A DNA stretch of 64,000 bases from Bigelowiella natans CCMP2755 (taxonomy: Eukaryota > Cercozoa > Chlorarachniophyceae), in assembly GCA_000320545.1 (NCBI GenBank), contig ADNK01002519.1:207001-271000 (forward strand), given 5' to 3'. A program made the translations under genes and the position numbers. The notes under the pieces were generated by a model. The model saw only the letters and a program-made list of their open reading frames with translations, did no database searches and was not told where the DNA came from. This document shows, one piece after another, positions 46,843 to 59,282 of the stretch. Position 1 is the first letter of the stretch. Each line of letters begins with the position of its first letter.

Positions 46843-49712
46843 ATGACCGATGCCAGCAGTAGTAGCGCCGCAGTTAACTGTGGGTCGTCAAGGCAGCAGG
46901 TAAATTGAGTTTCGTAGGGTCGACGTTGCATTGTGTGTTTTCCACTCATAGTGTATTTATCTACTGATAAAAAGGAGGTCATCAATTGGCTGCTGCAACA
47001 ACCTGATATAAAACTTGAAGGTGTAGAGGTAAATCAACTCATTTATGTACAGTACTGGATGGCGGACGGTATATCACGTATTCTATAGGTCGCAAATGCG
47101 CCTGGGATGGAGGGAGGACGTGGAATCTATGTGAAGAAAGAGGCTAGTATAAAGTAAAACAATCATGCCAAAGCCATTGTACAGGTGTCCATGTGTTGTT
47201 CCTTTTGACCATTTATCATCGTCACTATCTCGTAGAGCGGGAACGAGGATTTTAAGCATTGGAATCGATCATATACTCACTGAAGTCTGTTTACTGACCG
47301 CTACTATCGTAACCTTCTTAAACCATCCTATATCTTGCGCTGAAATTCCAACGAACAACTCACGTGTAACCAACCTTTCCCAGTCGCAATGTCGCAATTC
47401 AGAGATTTACGAGCATTTGGAACAATCGGCTCGCATCCAATACGGCAGCAAATATCAGATATCTGCCACTGTAGCTATCACCACATTTCTACTTGATCAA
47501 ATGCAGGAGGGACGAAAAGCATCGTCGCCATGGTTTGTGCTTTACGATGATAAAACAGCACATATCTCCTAACAAACAGAATTCGCGCTTACAACACCGT
47601 TAGACCCGAGATGTCGTCTGTATTTTCAAATAGGAGGCATATGATCGAGCTATATCCAAAGTTACGTCAATTTGACACGGTCCCTATTTTCTGGAATCGA
47701 GAGGAAAAGGTTGATTCAATATATAACGCACGAGCTTCATGATACTCTCGTGTTGATTACTAGGATTGTAATGCAACCCAAAGCAAGGCTCATGCCTGAT
47801 AAACATAACGACAATCAAGAAAAAGAAAAAGAATAATAATAATAAGATGATGATGATGATGATGATGATGCCATGGTGCGTAGTACAAGATCGTTGGTGC
47901 TTTCGTGGGAATCGTTGGAATAAAAACCGTTAGTCTTACTGATAGAATTCAATGACTGCTACTCAGAGTTGGCTTAAAGGCTCTACCGTGTTTGCGGCTA
48001 CGAGAAAGCGCATGCAACAGTTGAAAAGTGAATACAAATTAGTAAGGTTCTTCCAGCCGCGCCTTCTTTGCTCTGTATGTCAATCCTAATATATCAGAAG
48101 AGAGCACAGCCTTTGAATGTGCTACTGCCGTAGGTATCTATGGAATGATCCAGAAGTAAGCTTTAAGAAGTTTTTGTTTGTAAGGCTTTGCGTTGGGTAA
48201 TTCATGGCGATCGCCGCATATAGATTAGTATACGACCAATGATGCTGCTTTTTTGTGTTCAAATGGTGGGGAGTCGAAATGAGGTATAATGGATGCAATC
48301 GGCGTGAGCGCCATCGCCTTTTTGGCAGTCTTCAAAAACGAATAGTTGAGAAACAAAGTGAAGAGGAGGAGAGGCAGACAAATTGCTGCTTTTAGTAAAA
48401 CATCCGATGGTGGACGAATAGGCATTGTAGATTGTACGATTGATTGTTATTGTCGGGACTATCATCTCAGGTCTCGATGCTTTGGGTTAACTCTTGAAAA
48501 AGGTATTTCCTCCTCTCTCAATTGTCCCACGCTACTCTCACAGCTTTGATGAGGAAACTTGTAATAAATATAGGAGCGAAGTCCCAGAGCGCGTGCATGC
48601 CAATCGCGGTAGGAGGTGGAGGGGAGAGGAGGGGAGGGGAAGGGAGGGGATTACGAGATCTAAGCTATCGAATATTATAAAGCAGAGCTCCGTTCTCCAA
48701 CAACAACATCTATTTATTCATCTATATCATCATTATTCTCATTGTTCCAAAGGACATGCCAAACCACGACGTAGTTCCTGATGCAGGATGGACATTTGAC
48801 ACATCCTCAAAGGTCAGTGGAGATCTCCCCCCCCCCCCCCCTCCTTCCTCTTACTGTTCGCCTTATCATCAATATCCTCACCATCAATCTTCATTGTATA
48901 CGTCGCTGTCTCTAGGCATTTGTGATGAGTGCAAAGAGGCCGTTGGCGGCTGGAAAACAAGTCTTTATTTCATACGGACGCAAACCCAACTGCGACCTTC
49001 TCCTGTAAGTTGAGCCGCAGAATTAATAAAACCAATCAAATCGGCGCAAATTAACGATTTTTATTTGGTCTGTGGGAATCGGGTTTGGATTATAGAGTAA
49101 AGAGCATCGGTGTATATTGGGTGTAATCTATGTGGAAAATCTTATTTTTGATACCATTTGTGCTCGAAAAAGCCACTACGGATTCTGCCTCGCGTCTAAT
49201 CTGCGAGATAGTGTCCAAATTGACGTGCAGCTGGGGAAGAGTGAGACAAAACGGCTCAGCATATCGGTGAGTGAAAGCTAGTAAAATGATGTAATAAATA
49301 GAGGCAAGGAAGATATCATGATCATATCACGGCCATTCTCTCTAGCTATCTGCGTACTACTTACATATACACACACACACGCACACACCACATCTTCTTA
49401 CAAATGAAGTTTTAATTCCTCCTTGCTGTTGATTGTTTGATTGACCGAGCACAGAGGCATGGACAGCAGATACCTACGATCTCCTTCTCCATTCTACGAA
49501 TGGCCATGTGCATCCTTGGTAGTGAACACATCAGCACAGGAGCTTGTTACATATCTCTCCAATCACACAAGCAAGAGAGAGCTGATGGAAACCATTCATA
49601 TAAGAAATGGAGGCGTGCGGGCCCTCGTGTTGCATGAGCGTTAGGGAGTTGAGCTGTCTCTCCGGACAGATGCATTGTAGAATCGTCGATTGCTTCATAC
49701 TACGCTCTCTGA

Positions 49713-49779
<67 letters not shown>

Positions 49780-50417
49780 TATAATGGTGCATGCTTATAG
49801 TGTAAATCCTTCCTCATGCTACACAAAGGTCACGGCGAACAAGACGCAAAGGCAATACTTGCGAAATGCGTGAGACAGAGGATGAAGAAAAATGTAGAGG
49901 ATCACAAGAAGAGCAGCCATAGGAAAGAAGACAATGATAATGAGGAGGAGGAGAAGGGGGGGGGGGTGGAGGGGGAGGAGGAAGAAGACACCTACGATCA
50001 GAACGAAGTCGGCGAAGAAGGAGAGGAGAGTGAAGATGACATCATCGGTGATGGATTCAACGAAAACGAAGGAGGAATGCTAAACGTAAAGAATGGTGAT
50101 AACAACAACGCCATTGAAGATTGCAATGAGGATAATGACACTGACGATGCAAGACAACAAGGGGCTTTTGAACGCAGCACTCGCAGCGACGACTCTTTTG
50201 AGAACGTAAATGATGATGAAGCAATAGGAAAGCGACGAAAACACCGCCGATCTACAAAAGCGTGGGGAAGAGTATCTGCTGGGTCTGAATTAAAAATCCC
50301 TCACACTCTGGTAATATATAGAGGCACTGCGAGCAGTCGTCCACCTGTAGTTATACTAATCTTGCTACTCTTTGGTTTGATCTGTTAAATGCAATTTTAA
50401 ATGACAGGGAGAGAAAT

Positions 50418-50458
<41 letters not shown>

Positions 50459-50536
50459 CATCGTGTTGACCGTGTTGATATAACACTAGAGAGCTCTGCT
50501 TGCTCTTCCTATCTCAAGCTTTAAAGATATCCGGTA

Positions 50537-50586
<50 letters not shown>

Positions 50587-51083
50587 CCCAACTTCGCGCA
50601 CAATCGCAGTCTTCGTTCCATCATTGACCACGTGAAGATACACTCACACCACACACACATATGCATGCTCACATAACATCGGTAGAATCAAGTATGAATC
50701 TAGGGAAGAGACGATCAAATATGCTCCGCCCGATGTTGTGCATGAATGATACGGATGATCAGGTGTGGATGTATTAGCGTCGAGAATGAGATAGGTGTGC
50801 TTGCGGCCATAAGGGACGCTTGCAAAGAGGCTCTTCAAAGGTATTTCCTCGCTGTACAGCACGATTTCCACAATCAAAAACACTTGGGAACGACGTGAAA
50901 TCAATGAGAGAAGTCGTAGACGTTGTATCAATTACTGCTTGTTCAACACTACAAAATAGAAAAAGAAGAAGAAGAAGAAGAAGAAGAAGAAGAAGAAGAA
51001 GAAGAACAGAGGAAGTCCTTTGCTTTGAATAATACGACTCATGTTATCATCCTTTCCTCAATAATAACCGTTATGTCACATTG

Positions 51084-51120
<37 letters not shown>

Positions 51121-51127
51121 CCTCTCT

Positions 51128-51168
<41 letters not shown>

Positions 51169-51546
51169 CCTATATGAACTTAATACAACATAGATATCCC
51201 ACCACATTGGAAGAAGATAAGAAAATTCGAGATAAACTTCAAGGCACAGGAGAGGGAGAGGGAGGGGAGGGGGGGAGAGAGGAGAAGCAACACTCTGGCA
51301 GTTTCATCAAGCATCTTTTCGCAGTGAGGTAGTTGCGACTTTTCTTCCCCACACAAAGACATGAACTCTTTGATATAGCACAGCATGGTGAAGTGTATTT
51401 CAGTTTTGCCTTCTCCTCCTCCTCCTCCTCCTCCTCACTTGTCTATTATCAGGCTGCGTATGGGAGAGAAGAGGGTGTTGAAGTGGCATATGGACTTATA
51501 CGATCTCGCCGTTAGGTACTACCATTGACATGATGACACGTAGACC

Positions 51547-51586
<40 letters not shown>

Positions 51587-51753
51587 TACTAACTAGATCA
51601 ACAACTTGTTATATGGGAAGAAGGGTCGTTTTGGTTATGATTATTGTTGAGTATCACACGCCATTCTTAACTCCGCACAGATTGTTAAAGGGGGGAGGAG
51701 ATTCGCTGCTGAAGGAAGAGGACCTTTGCAAAATCGAGATGTATAAAAGGTGA
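46843..51753 (+). CDS. SET-domain protein methyltransferase (RLSMT/SETD3-SETD6-like)
   Basis: Multi-exon gene beginning MTDASSSSAAVNC (46843-46899, phase 0). The N-SET segment is spread over exons EVINWLLQQPDIKLEGVE and VANAPGMEGGRGIYVKK (the GRG turn), then RILSIGIDHILTE, the inserted iSET helices with FDTVPIFWNREEK (about 47675), SWLKGSTVFAATRKRM (47967) and SRCFGLTLEK (48470). The C-SET part follows: DMPNHDVVPDAGWTFD (48756; the NH motif that holds AdoMet), VFISYGRKPNCDLLL (48965) and HYGFCLASNLRDSVQI (49174). After it comes a long acidic low-complexity exon (49823-50310; Glu/Asp/Asn-rich), then HRYPTTLEEDKKIRDKL, LRMGEKRVLKWHMDLYDLAV and a last exon ending at 51753. The tail matches the rubisco-LSMT substrate-binding region of this family. 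Target protein unknown. Confidence 0.78.
49711..49775. repeat. (TA)n-(GT)n compound microsatellite
   Basis: Intronic compound tract in the SET gene; (GA)n tracts follow at 50417-50453 and 50539-50580, (GAA)n at 50959-51006 and (CT)n-(GT)n at 51089-51165. Confidence 0.9.
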
Positions 51754-51807
51754 TATTGTGGCCATCACTGTCATTTACTTTTTGTAGTTATGTAGACCTG
51801 TAGTTGT

Positions 51808-51847
<40 letters not shown>

Positions 51848-52139
51848 GTGTGTGTGTACAAGGAGCTCATCCACTCGGGTATATGTCCAAAAAGTTGTCC
51901 AGAAACTCATCAAAAGAAAGCTAAAATCTGCCAAGTAGTTACACACTTCCACTACCTTCAATTTTATGATCAACAATGCATTAGCCGGTCATATCAGCTG
52001 CATCATCATGTTGAATGCGGAAATTGCTATTACGATCAAGTATAATCCTCTGCACACATTACAACCTTGACAGCATATGCGACATCAAGCGTTTCATTAA
52101 TTAGCCCTTTATGCATGCTATAGCTTTACATGCAAGGTG

Positions 52140-52172
<33 letters not shown>

Positions 52173-52436
52173 TTGCTTTTGCAAAAATAGGAAGACCCGC
52201 GCGCTGGGTAAAATAACAATAGCAGACGCAGTTTGAGCGCTGTAGCCGCCGCTTATTTGCACAACTGCACTAGGATGACCATTGCATGTAATATAATGCA
52301 ATTCATTCATTACTTCCTTCTCATGCACGCGCAATATATACAAATGTGTGAGTGTGTGCGTGTGTGCAAAAAGGGCAACTTTTCCACATCATGCGTCATT
52401 CACTACATTAGTACATGCCTTTATTGTGCCATTCTT
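51754..52436. other. tail-to-tail intergenic region, TGCA/GCATGC-rich
   Basis: Between the SET (+) and acyl-ligase (-) genes. It has (CA)n at 51809-51844, (CAA)n at 52138-52170, ATGCATGC at 52111-52118, and GCGCGCTG and ATTGCATGTAATATAATGCA later. No gene is seen. Confidence 0.55.
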
Positions 52437-54864
52437 CTAGATATGACTTTTCTTCTCATCCTCGGTAAGAAAACGTGCGTTGGATTCGTCTTTGAGAGAG
52501 GCATCCTCTTGAATTTCTTCTTTCGCCAGTGTACCTGCTTTGTATTTAACTAGCCACTTCATCGAGCCAAGCGCAGCTTTCCCAGTTGCGAGTAGCGGGA
52601 TCTCCTTCACCCTGATGAGAAGATTTGGAAGCTGCACGCCGTTGACCCCATTCTCACGAAGGTGTGTTTGTGCTGCCTTAAGATCCTTCATATCGGCATC
52701 TGGAGTAGCCAAGATGCCGATGAAGGTCTTTTCGAGCTCCGTTGCCTCAAAACCTTCAACAGCGACTGTCATCTTCCCCTCATTGTTCGGCCCCCACTTC
52801 TTCTGCAGCACCTTTTCCAACATGGGGAGAGAGACCATCTCTCCGGCCACCTTCACAAAGCGCTTTTGGCGTCCCATGAGATACAACTTGCCGCCCTCCA
52901 TTCGACCCAAATCACCGGTGTCATACCAGTCTTTCGAGTCCTTATATTCTACGAATGGAATCTTATTCGTTGTTCCCTCGAGATACCCAGAGAAAACGCC
53001 TGGCCCTCGAGCGATGATCAAACCTTTCTCTCCCTTTCCTGCCTCAATGTACTCGCCGCTCTTCCCTTCGATGACAATCGCAATCGATGTTTCTGGGGCG
53101 GTCTTGACAGGTTCTCCGACCCCTTGATTAGGCTGCCCTGGTACGTTGCATGTAAGAACAGGGGAGGTTTCGGTGATGCCGTAGCCCTCGACGACGCCAT
53201 CACGAATGCCAACCTGTGCGGCCTTTTTCACCACGATGTCAGGGAGCTTCTCAGCCCCTGTTACACAGAGCCTCACCGACTCAAGAAGCTTGCGCTCTTT
53301 GCCTGCAGCTGCAAGTAACCCACTCAAGAATCTTGGAGTGCCCAGGTATATCGTCGCTTTCCATTTGGCGACTTGGAAGACAAGGCGTTTCGAGTCTGTT
53401 GGTGATACATAGTATGCAACCTGAATACCTGTTGTGAGGGGGCAGCACGTAGTCGCCGTCCAACCGAAGCTGTGGAAGGGAGGCAAACAGCCCATCAGTA
53501 TATCTGGCTTCTTGGGCTTGGAACGTAGCAGCATCTCTACGATGCCTCCAATGTTGGAAAGGACGTTTGTGTGTGAGAGGGGTACACCCTTTGGGGCGCT
53601 CTCGCTTCCCGATGTGTACAGGATTACACAAGGGTCGGAGGCCTTGACCTCGTCGAGGCTGTATCTTGCTTTGATCTGCTCGGTGTTGAGCTTGGAGGTA
53701 AAGAGCGCAGCCTTGATCATGTCAGTATAGTAGAGCTGCGTCTTGATGTCCTCGTAAAAGACCATCAGATTGCTTCCCTCCCCGTCCTGGAACACCTTGA
53801 GATCCACTGTGGACGCGATTCGCTTGGTGAATTTCTTCGCGGTGAGGACGCATTTGATGTTGGCGGTCTTGATCACATGCCTCAGGTTCTTGCTGCCGTG
53901 CGTCCAATTGATCATCACCGGCACTTTCCCCGCCATCATGAGGCTGAACGCCATGATCGCAACACCGGACGTCGCTGGGAGCATGAGCCCGATATTCTTC
54001 CCTTCAAACATCTCTGGGTGCGCGTTGATGTAATCGGCTAGCAGCACAACCGCCGTTTGCATGCGGCTATAGGTCATAGGGCCTGTGGTATCGTCCCCAA
54101 TGGCGATGTGGTTCTTCATTCGCATCGCATTGTTCCAAAAGGCGAGAGGCAGCAGCTCGCCTTTAGGCAGCTGCGGGGCTGGGCGGTCATGGGGTGGCAG
54201 CCACCCTTTTGGCGCATCCGGGATCTTGATCTGCGCCATCTCCCCCTCCTTTGGGCGTTTCGTGAAGATGGCCCACGCGACCATTTCGACTGTGGAAAGA
54301 TCAGCAGGCTCAACCTCCTCGCAGTTGTAGGTATCTTGCATCCACCCAATCAGCTCTGGAATGCTGATAGACGTCATTCCAAGGTCGAACATCAAGTTGT
54401 GCTTTGGACTCACAACGCCCTTAAACCCGGAGATCTCTGCTACCTTTTTCGCAGCTGCAGCCATGATATCCTTTGGAATCAAGGCAGTGTTCACCACCTC
54501 TTTCTTGACATTGTACCCTGCTTTTCCCAGTCGCGCAGTTACATCGTCCTCGTACTTCTTGGAAAAGTCCTCGAAGTAGTGCTCCGCAGAGTTCCAGCAC
54601 GCCGCACAAAGAATGGAGACGAGAAAGGCTGAATGCGCTATTCTATCGTACCAAAGCAGGCTCGCCATCACCATTGTTACTGTGCCAGCAACTAAATGGA
54701 ACAGCACGTAAATGGCCTTGTTTACCAACGAAATGGCCGATATCTTCTTGAAGAAGCCAAAGCCGCCCGCATCTGTGGAATTGCTAAGAATAAGTGGTAG
54801 TAGACGCTTGGGAGGGGGGAGAGATGGGATCGTTTCGTTCGATCGTTTCTCGTGGTATATTCAT
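52437..54864 (-). CDS. Aas-like acyl-AMP ligase with N-terminal membrane helices and carrier domain
   Basis: Adenylates a fatty acid and probably passes it to a built-in carrier or to CoA. The N-terminus has two hydrophobic helices (IYVLFHLVAGTVTMVMASLL and HSAFLVSILCAACW). A short acyl-carrier domain follows with the phosphopantetheine serine in FDLGMTSISIPEL. Then comes a full AMP-binding domain: P-loop ILYTSGSESAPKGVPLSH, LPPFHSFGWT, LCVTGAEKLP, GYGITETSPV, WYDTGDLGRM, and KRFVKVAGEMVSLPMLE near the C-terminal hinge. The order resembles bacterial 2-acylglycerophosphoethanolamine acyltransferase/ligase (Aas) proteins without their acyltransferase half, which may point to bacterial origin. 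The long exon is open to 54783; no in-frame ATG exists there. A model with ATG at 54864 and a 22-nt GT-AG intron (54784-54805) closes in phase (801 aa); otherwise translation may start at an internal Met. It lies 75 bp after the acyltransferase gene, same strand. Confidence 0.8.
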
Positions 54865-54939
54865 CAAATTTTGATTTTTTAAGTGTCTTTTCTAAAGGAT
54901 GGCGACATATAAAATCGATGATTCAGATCCCGTCACACA

Positions 54940-57000
54940 CTACGATCGTGTGACTCCTATCAATCGAATTCCCACATTTTCATCATCACAGAAGGTAAAG
55001 CTCTCAGTCTCATCTGTTTATTTGTCCATCATCGTCGTCATTCATCATCGTCATCATCCTCTTTTTCTTCTCAGAGCGCAATATCTAACCTGTCATGTAC
55101 TCGTAAAGAGTCATCAAACGCTTTTCGCGTGCACGTTTTGCTAAAACTAAGAATACCCATGTATAGTAGCCAATGCACCTTTTCGAACAGAAAAAGCCGT
55201 CATCAGTGTCATAACTGTAAGGACTACTACTACTTCTTCCTTCTTCCTCTTCTTTATTCTTTATCTTCTGTTTCTTAATACTACTACCAGGGGATGTAGA
55301 TGTACTTCAAAGCTCTCGAAACCTGATGACAACAAACGGTTCATCATCCAGCATCATACAGCAGCATACTCATCTTGTAAGTGACGACAAGCTTCAAACA
55401 GAGATGAGGAAGAAGAGGAAAAGATAGGGTACTATTATTATCATTACTACTATTATCATTACCGATGAAAAGGACGAATATTCTCCTTCCACAGCATCCG
55501 AGAAGAACCCCTCGCCGCAGTGCCAGCGAAGCTGACGTTTATAGCAGTGCCGATCCAATTTTCAATGTCCAAACAGCTCATTCAAAAGCAAAGTTAGTAT
55601 TACCGAATATGTGAATAAAGCAGGGTTGATGTGGATAAAGACCGAGAAGACCTTCTCCTGAAAGGATGTACATACATATAAATAAATAAATAAATAAATA
55701 TATATATATACTCGTTCATAAACAGAGCAGAGGGGGGGACAAGGAGGGTATGGGTAGAGAAACTAGCATCATTTTACCCAGTCGTGAAAGACCAAAGAGT
55801 TATCGAAAACGACGACTGACCAAGCCAAGGGCCCATTGGACACCTACACAGCAAAATTACCATTCAAAAGAGAGCGAGGAATCATAATGGCAGAAGATAT
55901 CAAGAGAGTAGTCCTAGCTTCAGCACAACAATCTGTCTACTATTACTAGTTGTAGTAGTAGTAGTATCAGCAGCAGAGTAGTAGTACCACGAACAACGCT
56001 TTGAAGAAAGTTGAGGACGGATATATCCAACAATAGACCATGCACAAAAAGTTTACCTACATATAAAAAAACATCGCAAAAGAGCGAAATGGCTAATCAT
56101 ATCATGTCAACTATACAAACCTAACAGATCATCAGAGATACGGTATACATGCAATAATATGTACAGCAATTGAAGCAGAGGAACATGCTTGCAGCAGACA
56201 AGGTAGCAGAAGTCGTAGAAGAAGAGCTGCCATCCCATCGACTTGTATCTCTGGAACATCGTCGGGACAAAGAAAACCGATTTAACAGTCCAGATGATAT
56301 AAAACCACCTGCAAACGAATAGCAAGTATGCAACAGTTTAAAAATAAATTAGCAAAGATCAACGTCGTGTCCAAAGTAAGGCAGGGCAGTGTATTTCATC
56401 TCAAAATATAGGTATTAAATAAGTTGAACGGCACCAAAAGTGTGCATGCGGAATGCCACCATACAACGGGATTTGGAACTCTTCATCACTATTTTTCTAG
56501 TTATCGAATCGTTATATTCTGATAGTCCTCCGGAAGTATTACTGGGGGAAAGCGCCAAGGATGTATGAAGTTACTACAACGTTGCAGACCATCAACGTGA
56601 AACTAAGGTGAAGAGAAGAACACAATTCAACCTTACGATTGAGGGAAAGAATTTCGAACAACTTTGAACAGTGTAAATGCCTGTTTGTCTTCACTACTCT
56701 CTATATGATGGATTTCCTTCGCTACTCTCTATATGATGGAATTTATCACTTGATCTTATCGTTCAGCTTGACGAAGCTGATTGCTCGTCTCCCCACCTGA
56801 CAGAGAAAGATTTTCATTGCCAAATTCCGTTGCAAAATAGATTCATGGTGGGCGAAACGTTTAAACCACCTTTCTACTCGAAGGTTTAGCAGAGGAACTC
56901 TCCACGTTCGACATACTCTTAAACTCCTCAAAGGATTCGAATCTCTGATGATAGGCCAAATATCACGTTCACGCTGCAGCTGCCATTCACCACCCACGAA
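54940..57000 (-). CDS. glycerophosphocholine acyltransferase (Gpc1/DUF2838-like)
   Basis: Membrane enzyme that acylates glycerophosphocholine with acyl-CoA to make lysophosphatidylcholine. The family signature is split over small exons: FYIIWTVKSVFFVPT and RYKSMGWQLFFYDFCYL (56308 down to 56149), VNFLCMVYCWIYPSSTFF (about 56060), VSNGPLAWSVVVFDNSLVFH (about 55845), EKVFSVFIHINPALFTYS (about 55660) and LRWHCGEGFFSDA (about 55540). ALKYIYIPW follows (about 55310), then three short exons ending GIRLIGVTRS with stop at 54940; the last joins close in phase. NGPLAW, NSLVFH and SVFIHI are the conserved core of the Gpc1 family. Upstream exons (about 56500-56450, KNSDEEFQIPLYGGIPH; and about 56860-56780, HHESILQRNLAMKIFL) are likely but the start codon is not fixed, so the end coordinate is approximate. 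Same strand as the acyl ligase that follows. Confidence 0.75.
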
Positions 57001-57274
57001 AGAACCCTAACATTTTTCATCTCACCTTGCCCCCAGACGTGATGGAGTAAAGGACCCCGAGAGGAATGGAGTATGCAAGGAGGGATACAAACATATCAGT
57101 AAGATGATTCGAGGAATGAATGGGGGCTTCGTTGATATGTTGATACGATAGTGGTTATCGGAAGAATTCCCAAGAATTCGCAGTTCAATTTCACCCTGCG
57201 ACAATACGAAATTACGAATTTCTTTCTTGAACGTGCTGTCATCTCAGGAGATATTTTTAGCTAGCAAAGGGCCA

Positions 57275-58785
57275 ATGCAAATAGAAAAAGGAACGACGGA
57301 ATCTCACGATTTAGGGCTTTGTTTTAAGGCGTTTCGCTTAAAATGCGACTTTATGCTCGAATTACGTCAAAAACGCACTGCATTTCGGGTGTTTTCTGGA
57401 ACAGCAGATATTGGGTCTGCGACATCGAAACGATGTCAAAAAATATTCTGCGACAAGTTGCCTTCCTCCCCCCGACCGACGGTCGACGTCGTCTGCACCT
57501 CGAATGCCGGAGTGAGTCCCCGGATGGAGGAAACGTTACGGAAATGCCTTCATCCACTGTTTTAACTTATTTTGCTCGGTTGTACATCTTAGGAGATATG
57601 TAACCTCGCATCCAGTGCTGGCGGGGGTAATTACATAATCCTTCGTACTTCCACACTCTCTTCTCATTAGGTTATAATCGCATTTTTGAATGTGCAGATG
57701 CTGGCAGGGGCATGCGAAATATGCATCACGTATCCTTTCGAATATTCCAAGGTTTTCCGCTCGAAATTACGCGTAGAGAGACAGCAATGTCCAAGTCAAA
57801 GTACACGAACTATTTCCCGTAGGTTCAATGCCAATTGCTCTCTCGTGTCCCGATTGCGCCTCCTTCACCAGCACTGTCACCGTCATCATTATCCTCGTCT
57901 TCATCGTCAAAGTCAAATATACAGACCTTTACCGTAATCATCGCGTTCATAACCTAACGCTTCCTCTCCCCACTGTAAAGCAGCAAGCCTCCTGTCGTAC
58001 AATCGCGACGGCCTTCCACGCTTATCTCAGTCATTCGAGACACTGTTCGGAGGCAAGGGGTTCACTTAACTCAAATTTATTAATTAATTGGGGAAAGTTG
58101 TTAAGAATGGAAACATAGGGATATGACATCTTCTTTCTAATTGATAGCCGCTCGCACTTTACGAAGGACTGAGCCCCTGGTATTTGTGTTTGGCACTATT
58201 CTCAATCTTCTTCTTCTTCTTTTTCTTCTTCTCCTTCTTCTTTACATCACATTCACACGGGATATATGGATTTCAGGCTAGTGTTCTCCATTCCTAGAGC
58301 AGCCATTAAATTTTCAACGTATGAGGTTGTCTTCATCGCTCAGGCACACAAAAGCGAAACAACACTTAAACAACACATTGACTCTTGGTGAAACAATTTG
58401 AGTTAAAAGCCTCCTCAGTAAACAAATAAGCGAAATCTTATCAGTAACCTCATAGTCGATCGAAGCATTATCAAAGATTTCAACATGATTAAAATGGAAT
58501 TATCAATATAAATTACTGAAAGTGTTTGGCCGTTTTACCAGGGCGTGCTGCCTTGAAATTTTAACTTTGCATATGTGAAAATATCAAAATAAATATCTTC
58601 TGATATGTAAACTGGGGGCCAAAATCATTACCCTTCAGGCTCTACTACATCGTAGCAATGCGTACCTAGATTCAACGGAACTTGTCCCACCAGAAATCGT
58701 CACCATGGTTGTCGTTTGGAAGAATAGCACATAGATATATAACACACACGTAAATGAAATCCTACAGCTAGAACCCACTTTTACA

Positions 58786-58826
<41 letters not shown>

Positions 58827-58841
58827 ATATTATATATATAT

Positions 58842-58880
<39 letters not shown>

Positions 58881-59246
58881 GATATTTTTTTCCGAGAATA
58901 GGTATGCGGTGGAGTTGCAGGCGCAGTGGAATTTGGGGTTGCAGGTGGTGAAAAACACATCATCTTGAAAGAGACAGAGTACCTGCTAACAGCCTAACAG
59001 CTATCTAGCTCTGAAATAATATTAAAAATCACAGACAGTTTTTCCTTCTACGATTCTTCGTGTCGTGTTAATACACACGTATACACACACGCACGTGCGC
59101 ACACACATACACATTTATGTCTCATCTCCTGATACTACTTGAACGTTGCTTATCCGAAGGAACTCCTATGCAAAATATATCCATAAAAGTCCTGCACGAC
59201 TCAAATAAAGGGTAGGCTTAAACTAGCATATATCATAGGATGATTG

Positions 59247-59282
<36 letters not shown>

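Noticed and set aside
54116-54632. Long plus-strand frames opposite the acyl ligase
   Set aside because: Shadows of a strongly motif-supported minus-strand gene.
54899-55140. Plus-strand start MATYKIDDSDPV with a donor-like GTAAAG
   Set aside because: It overlaps the last exons of the minus-strand GPC acyltransferase, whose family motifs and splice phases are consistent; the plus frame leads nowhere.
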